A stretch of DNA of 64,000 bases from Puccinia triticina (lineage: Eukaryota > Basidiomycota > Pucciniomycetes > Pucciniales > Pucciniaceae). The translations under genes and the position numbers were made by a program. Shown here in pieces: positions 33,698 to 42,843 of the stretch. Position 1 is the stretch's first letter. Each line of letters begins with the position of its first letter. The stretch lies in the NCBI RefSeq assembly GCF_026914185.1, contig NC_070575.1, positions 1,550,001 through 1,614,000 of the forward strand, in the 5' to 3' direction. The notes beneath the pieces were generated by a model. It saw only the letters and a program-made list of their open reading frames with translations. It had not been told where the DNA came from and did no database searches.

Positions 33698-34881
33698 CAC
33701 CAGGAAAAAAATATAGTCACTTGATGACAAGTGACATCATGCCAGCTCCAGCGGGCTACCCACCATCTACCCACCATCTACCCATCATCTACCCACCATC
33801 TACCCACCATCTAACCAGTTTGAGAATTTTCACAGGAGATGCTCAGTTTTTGCTGGGCACCACTGATCCCCATTTCTGGTCAGCTGATACTCAGCTTTAG
33901 CTCCCAGCTTATGCTCAGCTTTGGTGCCCAGCTCATGCTCAGCTTTGTTGCCCAGATCGGAACCAGTCCTGGCCTAGCTTATTTTCAGCTTTATTCCATT
34001 CATGGCTCAGCTTAGACTCAGATTAGGACTATCATTGGCCCAGCCAATGCTCAGCTTTGGACCAGTATTGGCTCAGCTGATTTTCAGCTTTGGATAAATC
34101 TCGGCCCAGCCAATGCTCAGATTCTGAGTCTGACCACTCCTGTAACAGCTTATGCTCATCTGTGGACCAGCCTTGGCTCAGCTGATGCTCAGCTGTGGAC
34201 CAACCTTGGCTAAGACAATGCTCAGCTGTGGAACAGCCTTGGCTCAGCTGATGCTCAGCTGTGGACCAGCCTTGGCTCAGCTGATGCTCAGCTGTGGAAC
34301 AGCCTTGGCTCAGGTGATATTAATCTTTTGAATAGTCTCAAAAAATCTGATACTCAGCTTTGGAACAGCCTTGGCTCAGCCAATGCTCAGCTTTGTACCA
34401 GCATTGGCTCAGCCAATGCTCAGCTTTTGAAAATTTTTGGCCCAGCTGGTGTTAATCTTTGTAACAGTATTGTCCCAGCTGATCCTAAGCTCTGCACAAG
34501 CCTTTTCCAAGATGATGCTCAGCTTTGGACCATTGTTGGCTGAGCTGATGCTCAGATTTGGAATATTCTTGGTCCAGCTGACACTTGGATTTGTTTCAGG
34601 CTTGGAATATCCAATGCTCAGCTGTGGCCCAGGCTCAGCCAATGCTCAGCTTCGGCCCAGGCTCAGTCAATGCCTACTGCTCAGCTTATGATGAGCATCA
34701 GCTGTTCCTGGGAAAAAATTAGGATCAGCTGACTGTGCCACATTGAGTGCTCTGGTGCAGTCCTGCAAGCTCTACAAGTGCTGGTGGAGCAGACTTGGAG
34801 CAGCGCTGGAGTAGCTCTGGAGCAGAAACCAAAGCTGCATCATGTCACTTGCCATCAAGTGACTATTTTTTTTTCCTGGTG
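33698..34881. mobile_element. CACTA-like non-autonomous element, 1.18 kb
   Basis: Terminal inverted repeats start CACCAGGAAAAAAA and include the palindrome GTCACTTGATGACAAGTGAC at nucleotides 19-38. The 3-base target duplication is CAG (33,695-33,697 and 34,882-34,884). The interior is mostly a minisatellite of a unit of about 33 bases (cagctgatgctcagctgtgg...) from 33,840 to 34,700, preceded by several copies of catctaccca. There is no transposase. Confidence 0.8.
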
Positions 34882-34884
34882 CAG

Positions 34885-36480
34885 AAGCAATCTTGTGTAG
34901 ACTATATACAAGATTGTTTTGTGTTATGGTTAAAGCATACTTATTGTTTGTAAAATTGGCCTACAATACACTGTGATTCAATTTTCCCAGTACCTGGGGG
35001 TAAATCTGTCCAGAGGATCTATATTATCATTAAAAGAATTTTAGCAACTGAAATATTATTTCTTATCAGTTTTGTACTAAAAATAGCTGTGAAGGAACTA
35101 GACTAAGTAAATGTAGGGCTAATAGGCACCTGAAATCAGGGCAAGATGCACCTGAGGTCTGGTCTGGATAAAGGGAGAATGGCTGGGGATCTGCTTTTGA
35201 ATTATCTTCATTGAGTCTGACAAATCTGTTTGCCAAGGACCATTTGACTCTGCATCAACTTGTTGTTCCTCTTCACCTCTTCTCTTTTATCTTCTGCAAC
35301 TCGCAAGTATACATAAATATCCAAGGCATCATATTTGTGCACTGTGTGTTGACCAATCATCTTGAAAACAGGTTTTAAAAAGGAAACCAAATTTATGAAA
35401 ACCATTGTTCCACAAGGCAGAAAGGATGCTCATGAGCAATTATCATTTGCACCAAAAGATCAAAGACATTTCTTGCAAGAACTCCTTTTTTTGGTGCCAG
35501 ATTTGAAAATTTCTTGGAAGAGAGAACACTTCAAAGTTCACTGCAAGAAAAACTTTAGAAACTGGCAGCAGTTGACATGTGGCATACTCCAGGGTAACTG
35601 CCATTGTAACTCCACATAATTACATCATTCCCTTTCATGCACAGTCACTGTGCATTCACCCTTGGTTCAAATAAACTTTGAGAAAGGCTTGAGTATCACC
35701 TCAAGCTTTCTTTGAGCTTCTGCATCTCAACTGCTAGCAGTTTCCAGAGTTTTTCTTATTGTGCTTACTGTCAAAAAATGACATTGAAGGTGAATTTTCC
35801 CGCAGACAAACAACCAGTAAAGTTTTTCTCACAGTATATAAATATGGCTTGTGAAAGCTTGTGTAAACCTAAAAAACAAAGAAAGAAATATGATCAGGCA
35901 GTACAATTTTCCATAAGTATATGGTTGATGGATGGTTAGAAGGAAACCAAATACCTTCCACAGTGAATTGATCCCAAACTTTGCTGGTATGTTAGCATCT
36001 CTTGGTGCCTTTGCTGGTGTTTTTTTTTGATACAAGGTTGCTGAGCTCAAGACTGGGTAGGAATAATGGTGGTTGACTTAATGATTTCTTCAGGCTAGTG
36101 ATGAGGATACAGGACTTGGGATATTTGTTTTGACTCTATGGCAGTCAGGCAGAGTACCTGCGCGGTTGGCTACAATGAGCTTACCAAGAGCTGCTATCCA
36201 ACCTCAGGTGCCCATGGGCCGGCCCATTTGAGTGCGTGAAATAAAAAAAAATCATGTCCGCACCCCAAGAGCTGCGGCGCGGGTTGCCCATCGGCTGGCC
36301 ATTCTCAACCCTATCCAGCAGTACTCAATGAGAGCACTTGTAGTTGGTTAGCCCTCAATCCACTCAAAACTAAAACCCAACAACAAAAAAAAAAAACAGC
36401 TGTCTCACTAGAACAAAAAAACTACTTAAAAATGATAAAAAATCTCCTTTGATGACCCAGTTTCACACCATCGCTTTACG
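34885..36480. other. No gene supported
   Basis: AT-rich sequence with open frames under about 90 codons and no domain. The clearest frame (35,362-35,619, plus) has no family I recognise. Confidence 0.3.
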
Positions 36481-36539
36481 GCTGCATTGCAATTTTCTAT
36501 GAGATGGTGGCCATAAAAGCTGCTGACTTGGGTTTCCAA

Positions 36540-37140
36540 TAACCAATGGCATTAATATTGGTTGCAAGGGAATCCAGATTACCAAGCTGAAGCCAAAATG
36601 AAAGCCTTGATCTCCACGCAACAGCTACCAGATTGAAGGAGTGGAGGCTTAGAAACAAATCAGAATCGCCGAAGTGAAGAGGATGATCACGCACTATTGA
36701 CCTCCAAAGAAAACTTTGGCCCGGTTGGGAAGCACTGCATAGTACCAAATTCTGCCCTCAATCCTGGTCAAGAAGGGTGGCAGTGAATGTTTCCATGGTG
36801 TATTTAATCAAGTCTTGTTGCAGTACCACGTAACCGGCGCGAAGCGCTGGATTGAGATTCAATGAAACAACGTCATCAACTCCTTCAGTCATAGAGCCCG
36901 TCTGGTGTGCACTGCTTGGAGGGCTGTCGTCAACAGCTAATGACAGCCAAGCCTTGTAGAGATAAATGGGCGGTCCGCTTGGGGAGTCACGGTGGCTTTT
37001 TCTCCACCACAAAATCAAACAAGAAATCGATCAATTCACAGGCAGTTTTGCTATCACACAACAGATTAGATACAGCAGCATCATAAAATTTGTATCAATA
37101 ATCAGAGCATTTTTTTTCTTTAAAAACAGGCAAGATTTGA
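36540..37140 (+). repeat. 5' flank of secreted-protein paralogue 3, shared with 39.13-39.64 kb
   Basis: Sequences such as aaagccttgatctccacgca and cttagaaacaaatcagaat occur in the same order in both places and lead up to 'cacacaacagattag'. This segment is the probable promoter and upstream region of the gene at 37,164. Confidence 0.7.
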
Positions 37141-37163
37141 TTGTCAACATCGCATTACATAAA

Positions 37164-37387
37164 ATGTTGTCTTACCATTTGACGATCATGTTGCTGGCAA
37201 CCTTAATAGTTCTTGTTATACCTCCCACAAACTCGCTTGAACCCAGACGTGACCCAAGGCCTGATCCCAAGCGGGAGGTGAGACCGATACATACCTGTAA
37301 AAGATATTGTCCCCCTGCTAGTAAGTTATAGCTTTTCGTTTTTCAGATGTGCACAAACGGGCCTCTGATACCTCACAGGAAGGCTAA
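37164..37387 (+). CDS. Small secreted-protein paralogue 3 (intact copy)
   Basis: Two exons, 37,164-37,320 and 37,347-37,387, separated by a GTAAGT...CAG intron of 26 bases (as short as in paralogue 2, which calls for caution). The product is 65 residues: a signal peptide (MLSYHLTIMLLATLIVLV, PPT), an Arg/Pro-rich stretch and a C-K-R-Y-C pair. It keeps its own 5' flank. It lies in the inverted segment, so before the inversion all three paralogues had the same orientation, as expected for duplicates. No function is recognised. In a rust fungus, short duplicated secreted peptides are candidates for host-interaction proteins, but nothing here demonstrates it. Confidence 0.5.
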
Positions 37388-37389
37388 TC

Positions 37390-37930
37390 TGTATGTTTTG
37401 CTTCCGCTCTTAGTACGTGAACGTAGTGGTAGAGTTTGTTGCGATTCGAGTTAACCGCCGGCATAATGGGCGAGATAAAGCTGCTTCGATTGAAAATTCG
37501 GCAGGAATTTATAAGAGGGCTGAAAACATCACATCAATGCTCTTGAACTTGACCCTTTACAACGAGATTCTCAAAAATTGGCGACTATTGGGATGTCGTT
37601 GGAGGGAAATATAAGCGCTGAGTACCCCTGATACATGGCGTAGTAGAATCAGTGTCTCTTCAAAACATAACCCATCTTGTGTCTTTTCATAAATGTATAC
37701 AAGTTGCTTTTTCTCTTCTCCTTGTAAATAAGTGTGCAAATTTTATAACCTCTTCGCCTTGTAAATGTGTACATTTTTTTAGCTTCAGTCCTGAACTGTT
37801 TTTGACCATGTGGGCTTGCTTTCTTGGAGGGCAAGATGATTTGATGAGTGTATGGGGTTGACGGCAGGTTGATGACCTTGAAGTGAGAGAGTCGTGAGTT
37901 TTGAGTTACTAGCAACTTGTCAGAATATAG
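37390..37930. other. 3' flank of paralogue 3; no further gene
   Basis: Homology to the 3' flank of paralogue 2 continues to about 37,540 (gaaaattcggc, gctgaaaacatc). Afterwards only short frames are seen. Confidence 0.4.
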
Positions 37931-37935
37931 CCGTC

Positions 37936-38181
37936 ATGGCACAGGCCGCCAAAAGGCGCAGGGGAAATACAGACTGCGGTGCAAAGCAACGTAAGTTCCT
38001 AAAACAAAAGCCTTCAGACAAACAAGCTCAAACTAAGTGAAAGAAACGGTCGCTAACCCCAAACCTGTCTCATCCTACCTACAGCAGGTGAAGCAAGCAA
38101 CGAGTCCCCAAGGGCGCAAGCCAAACAAGGGGGAGACGGCGACACCAGAGCAGATACGATTCTAGGATCTTCGTCCTTGTA
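37936..38181 (+). CDS. Possible short two-exon gene, basic N-terminus
   Basis: An ATG at 37,936 starts MAQAAKRRRGNTDCG. A GTAAGT donor follows at about 37,990 and a CTACAG acceptor at about 38,085; joining them gives about 50 residues ending in a stop at 38,181. This is consistent with a tiny gene or the first exons of something longer. No family is recognised. Confidence 0.2.
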
Positions 38182-38580
38182 AGCATAAAAGCAGCCCTGC
38201 TCAGCGAGCAGAAAGGAGCATCAGACTAACACTGAACTCCCTCATCTAGATCGCTATCACAAAGAATAACCAGCTGCCCCAAAAGCCTAACTACTCGCAT
38301 CAGTCCTCCGACCGACGATCTTAACCTTAACAGGAGCAACTCGTCAAGGCAATAGCCATCAGTGCAATTACTGCGAGCGTGCAAAAAGCAAGAGCTTCAC
38401 CCATTGCCCTTGTGAATAAAAGCCAATCCCTTCCCCTCTCACATTCTCCCGTAGACCTTGTGTCCCATTTTTCTTTTATCCTAAAGCTCAGAAGCACGGC
38501 AAACTCACCTGCTCTTAGTTGTCCCAATTTTTACACAACTTTCTCCGCTTCTTCCCGGTGGCCGTGTGTTCTCCCAGTTG

Positions 38581-38740
38581 GACTATCAGGATGTGACCAA
38601 AAGCATCACTGACCAGTCGATTGGCACTTTTGACTTGCTATCTGTGCCATTGACTCCTCTCGGATCTATGAACACCTGCTCTTGTCCGAATCTGACTGGG
38701 ATCGCTTTGACTCCATCGCTCTCAAACGACTTGCCCGTCT
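38581..38740 (+). repeat. Coding-like repeat fragment (pair of 16,063-16,223)
   Basis: Same fragment as at 16 kb, on the opposite strand. The open part ends SESDWDRFDSIALKRLARL. Here it lies directly before the 38,795-39,105 repeat, which suggests that both are parts of one decayed gene. Confidence 0.45.
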
Positions 38741-38794
38741 AGGCTTATTGAGGCCCGCCGAAGTGATCTGGGACCAGGTGATCGGGCCCTCAGT

Positions 38795-39105
38795 CGCCCG
38801 ATCTCATCGGCCAGACAATCATATCCTCATTCTTGATGGCATGCGAACCGCATTCCTCAACCATCAAAGCTGTTCTCAAGCCCATCGGCAGAACCCCACC
38901 AGCTCACACTACCCCTCTTCCCCATCACCCTTGACACATGGAATCACCGATACCACTCATTGTAAAAAAAATCACCATTTCTCAAAGGGTGGCCGCCAAA
39001 GCTTTTCTGGCTCGAGAAGCGTGGAAAATGGCTGGGAGTGAGTGGCAGGAGGGCGATAGAAGCCAGATAGGGGAGGAGTGAGGTAAGTGCAGTGCAGGGT
39101 GCACG
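38795..39105 (+). pseudogene. Coding-like repeat with a TGA in place of CGA (pair of 9,640-9,960)
   Basis: Near-identical to the minus-strand copy at 9.64-9.96 kb. Reading frame: MACEPHSSTIKAVLKPIG, then a TGA at 38,932-38,934 where the other copy has CGA, then RVAAKAFLAREAWK to a natural stop. Family unknown. Confidence 0.5.
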
Positions 39106-39129
39106 TGAACCTGTTAGTTTAGGTTTTCC

Positions 39130-39637
39130 AACAACCAAATTACCAAGCTGCAGCCAAAATGAAAGCCTTGATCTCCACGCAACAGCTACCCAATTACCAA
39201 ATTGAAGCAATGGGGGCTTAGAAACAAATCAGAATTGCCCAAGTGAAGAGGATGGTCATGCACTCTTGATCTATAAAGAAAAGAATTTCCCGGTCGCTGC
39301 CCTTGACGCTGTTTGCAGAAGGGGGCGGTGAATTTTTACATAGCTGAGTATTTAAATTTTAATCAAGTCTTGTTGTATGCAGTACCAAGTAACCGGCGCA
39401 AAGCAATGGATTGAGGTTGCGACAAAATGACTTCATCAACTTGTGAAGTCAATGAGCCTGTCTTGTTCAGTTCTTCACTACTGGTAGTGCTTTCTCAACA
39501 AATGATGGCAGCCAAGCCTTGCAAAGATAAAAGGGTGGTCAAGTTGGGGAGTTACAGTGGCTTTTTCTCCACCACGAAATCAAACAACACATTGATCACA
39601 ACCAATTTTACCGCATCACACAACAGATTAGTTAAAG
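39130..39637 (+). repeat. Displaced 5' flank (promoter region) of secreted-protein paralogue 2
   Basis: Homologous to 36.54-37.11 kb up to 'cacacaacagattag', where the Copia target site TAAAG (39,633-39,637) and LTR follow. The homology to 37.05 kb onward resumes on the other side of the Copia, on the minus strand below 21,978. This shows where the retroelement landed. Confidence 0.75.
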
Positions 39638-40175
39638 TAATGAACTCAGACTTTTAGAAGGTAGCGATATAAGTATCTACACTTGATACAACTTGAGCAC
39701 CAACGATACACTAAACTTTTAGAAGGTAGCAATATAAGTATCTACACTTGATATGACTTGAGCACCGACGATACACTAACCTGATTGTATCAATGAGCGT
39801 TAGTTTTGTAGTTGTTGAGAACTATAAGTTGATTGTTATTACTCTTACACACCTTTTAGAAGGTAGCAATATAAGTATCTACACTTGATACGACTTGAGC
39901 ACCAACGATACACTAACCTAAACGATGAGAAGAGTTGTTAAGAAAAGGGATACAATGAATAAGATATCCTAATGAGTAACAGACCTGATTGTATTGATGA
40001 GTGTTAGTGTTGTAGTTGTTGAGAACTATAAGTTGATTAAGGAAAAGAAACAATACATAATTGGAGCGGACATTTAAAGGATCAACTAGGTTTTGGAACA
40101 ACTGCGGCACACCTGGTAAGAGTAAAAAAGCGTAAAAATGGAAAGGAACCCCGAACAACTACTGTAAGTTCAATA
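39638..40175 (-). repeat. Copia 3' LTR (538 bases), now inverted
   Basis: Same length as the LTR at 21,983-22,520 with about 21 differences. The outer end is next to TAAAG, complement of the CTTTA target duplication. The inner end follows a purine tract. Confidence 0.9.
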
Positions 40176-40190
40176 CCCCCCCTCGTTTTC
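40176..40190 (-). other. Copia polypurine tract
   Basis: On the minus strand GAAAACGAGGGGGGG lies directly before the LTR start TATTGAAC, the expected plus-strand primer. Confidence 0.75.
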
Positions 40191-41462
40191 AGTTTTCAGC
40201 TTTGAAGTCACGAAGTTGATATCCGAGATAGCAAAGAAACATTTGATGATGACAATTAGATAGAGACTTGGTGAATCCGTCCGATTGATTTTTGTTTGTC
40301 GAGATGTAATTGATTTCAACCAAGTTATCGTCGACAGCCTCGCGAATGAAGTAGAATGTCACGTCGATGTGTTTAGAACGCTGTTGAAACAAGGGATTTC
40401 TCGCCAAAGCAATGGCGCCTTGGTTGTTGCAAAATACGGGGATTGGATAAATTGGCAAGTCGAGGGAAGTGAGAAGTGTGCGCATCGAGATTGCTTCTTG
40501 AACGCCGTCGTACAAAGATTTGTACTCAGCCTCAGCTGTTGAAGACGCTACAGATGGCTGTTTTTTAGCTCGCCAGGAAATTATTGAATTGCCCCAGCGG
40601 ACGAGGTAGGTGGAATAAGAACGACGAGTATCAGGACAGTTTGCATAATCAGAGTCAACATAAATCGCAACTTGATTTTCGTTACCGCCGATGTTAAGAG
40701 AGAAGTCGATGGTTTTGGAGAGATATCGGTGTAAGTGTAAGAAAGCACGCCAGTGAACAATGCCGGGGTTTTCTAAATGTTGAGAAAGCTGAGACACAGC
40801 AAAGGTGATATCAGGTCTAGTAGCAACTGCAGCCCAGTTAACCAAACCGACCGCTCGTCGATAGCTGATGTTGAGCTTTCTAAAAACTTTGATTTCTTCT
40901 GGAGTTGCACGAACCAATGTGGGATTTGGTACCATCGGGGTTAGAACTGGACAACAGTTCGTCATGTCAAATTTGGATAGAATTTCGGAAATGTAATTTT
41001 CTTGAGATAGCTCCAGATGATTGTCTGCTCGAGAAATCTTCATGCCAAGCAAGGAATTGATGGGGCCTAAGTCTTCCATTAAGAATTTGCTGTTAATGAA
41101 ATTTTTGAATCGCAACACATCCTCAGAGACAACAACAAGATCGTCCACGTAAACATGTACCATACAGATCCAGTTTGGATCAGCCGATTTGAACAAGCAT
41201 GGATCATTTGGGGAAGGGAAAAAGTTGACCGATTCAAAAAACGCAGAAAGTTCGCGATACCAAATGCAAGGAGCTTGCTTTAAACCATAAATTGATTTTA
41301 TGAGACAAAGACATGTCCCGGGAGGTGCTTCCAAACCTTGAGGAATTCAAAGAAATGCGTCTTCGTCTAACGTGCTGTTTAAAAAGGCGTTTTTGACGTC
41401 CATTTGATGGATGTCCATGCCGTTGTTCATCCCATACGCCAATACCGAGCAAAGAGCCGGAA
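40189..41462 (-). pseudogene. Copia reverse transcriptase and RNase H, 5'-truncated
   Basis: On the minus strand it opens in the RT domain (IHQMDVKNAFLN, then IYGLKQAP, the catalytic YVDD, then SLLGMKISR) and continues into RNase H (YVDSDYANCPDTRRS, then SSTAEAEYKSL) to a stop just before the polypurine tract. A TGA occurs early (complement at about 41,343-41,345) where CGA would restore the frame. Upstream it is cut off by the MITE remnant at 41,463. The RT fingers are missing. Together with the gag and integrase parts it belongs to one inactive Copia element. Confidence 0.85.
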
Positions 41463-41523
41463 GGGTTGATTGCATCCCCGTTAAACTGGGATAAATTCAA
41501 CCAAGCCAATTATGCTGGCAGTG
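41463..41523. mobile_element. MITE remnant at the right inversion junction
   Basis: Contains gcatccccgttaaactggga and the intact tip GCTGGCAGTG, matching the outer 60 bases of the MITE at 7,660-7,875. It abuts Copia reverse-transcriptase sequence. Confidence 0.7.
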
Positions 41524-41832
41524 ATGTATTGGATCCAATTGGTAAGAATAAAGTACCCAAGCAAGATCAGCTGAGGGGAGCCCAAGCAGTTGGAGGGATT
41601 CAAGTTTTCTGACAGAGAAGGATTGATCCTGGAAGTTGTGGTGGTGGGACTGGCTGAGCTACAATTAGGTGTTGTGCATCAATAATTGAGGTGGAATGGA
41701 GGCTATGTATGATTATGAGGCTTCAGTGGGGTGTTTCTTTGCTTGCAATAGTGCCTTTCTGTTCACCAGGTCTTGCGTCTGAACCAATTTCAAACACCAG
41801 GGGAGATATGTTCCCACTCCCCAGGGAGTGCC

Positions 41833-42843
41833 ACCGCTGAATTTTATGTGAGTTTTGGTCGGATGTCAGCCGGATGGGAATAGTAACTTATCCCTAATCT
41901 GATCAAGAACTCTGTCAGAAGTGAGTCACAAGAAAGTTAAAATTAATCCAGAAGTGATTCACAATTGATGCATAAGTACGGCAACGAAATGAGGCTGAAT
42001 TGAGTCTCAAGACAGCTAGAAGAAATGTGGGAGGTAACACAATGTTGTGTAGAACTCTTTGATTTGCTTTTCTTAATTTTAGTACAACTGATGTGCAATG
42101 AGACATTAGTACAAGCCATTCAAACAGTAATTCCTGTTGAATATGTGTTGCGCATCAGTGTAACTGAATCATTACTCCAGAAAGATTTCGTGTTGTGGAA
42201 TGAATGCCCTTGCAAAGAAGCATGCTTTGCCCCACCTCAAGCCCCATTCCACTGTGCAGGACAGGCAGGGTGAATGTGAAATCTGGCAAGGAAGTGTGAT
42301 ATTTTAAAAAAGATACTACTCAAAATGTAAAAAGAGCCATAAGGCTAACTGGATGGCTAGATAACGGTTACTTAACTGCAAGGTTCATTCATGTGACGTA
42401 CCAATGCTTCAGGGGAAAACCTTATATTTTGCAGTCGTAAGTGAGGTCACTCCCACATATCCCACATATTGGATATTCAATTGTCACATTAAACATAGAA
42501 AAACAATCTTCATGAATATCCTTGCCTGTGAGTTTACATAAAGATTCAATATCCAAAGGGGCAAAGGGGAGATGATTTCATGTTCATGATATGTTCAAGT
42601 TGACCCTGCATGCTCTTGTAATCAAGTAGCGATTTGGACCACCCTAACCCAACCTGCAGAGCTCAAGAGCCCAAATACAAGTGCCAAACAAAGTCAAAAC
42701 AGATTTTTTGATATTGTCATGCTCAGTGATACCCCCAGTGGCCCATCTCTGGAACGTTTCAAAAGGAACACACTATCTCCCCTGTCTTTCTCAGTTCGCA
42801 TTTGTGTAACAGAATAAATCAAATTACCCATCCCTTTCCACAA
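41833..42843. other. Left subterminal region of the giant element
   Basis: About 1 kb without a supported gene. It has loosely repeated motifs such as gaagtga(g/t)tcac and gatgcataag that resemble those near the right end (63.5-63.8 kb), possibly transposase-binding sites. The SNF2 gene starts at its right edge. Confidence 0.4.

Larger units (their letters stand above)
33208..41523. other. Inverted segment, about 8.3 kb, bounded by MITE remnants
   Basis: Left of it the Copia reads plus (LTR to integrase). At its right end the Copia reads minus (reverse transcriptase to LTR). The two LTRs have matching 5-base target duplications (CTTTA at 21,978; its complement TAAAG at 39,633-39,637), so both halves come from one insertion and the segment between the junctions was flipped afterwards. 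Both junctions carry the same MITE family. A second line of evidence is that flanking sequence at 39.13-39.64 kb joins in homology to that at 21.98 kb and below. Confidence 0.8.

Noticed and set aside
33840..34700. Regularly spaced repeats resembling a CRISPR or a leucine-rich-type coding repeat
   Set aside because: Units are degenerate and contiguous without unique spacers, frames differ along the array, and it lies between CACTA-like ends: a minisatellite.
40189..41509. A second, independent Copia element on the minus strand
   Set aside because: LTR length, target duplication and missing domains complement those of the plus-strand half exactly; one insertion plus inversion explains both.
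41761..41770. 'ttcaccagg' close to the giant element's left end as an alternative terminus
   Set aside because: It lacks the rest of the inverted repeat; only the tip at 41,795 matches the right end and the AAA duplication.
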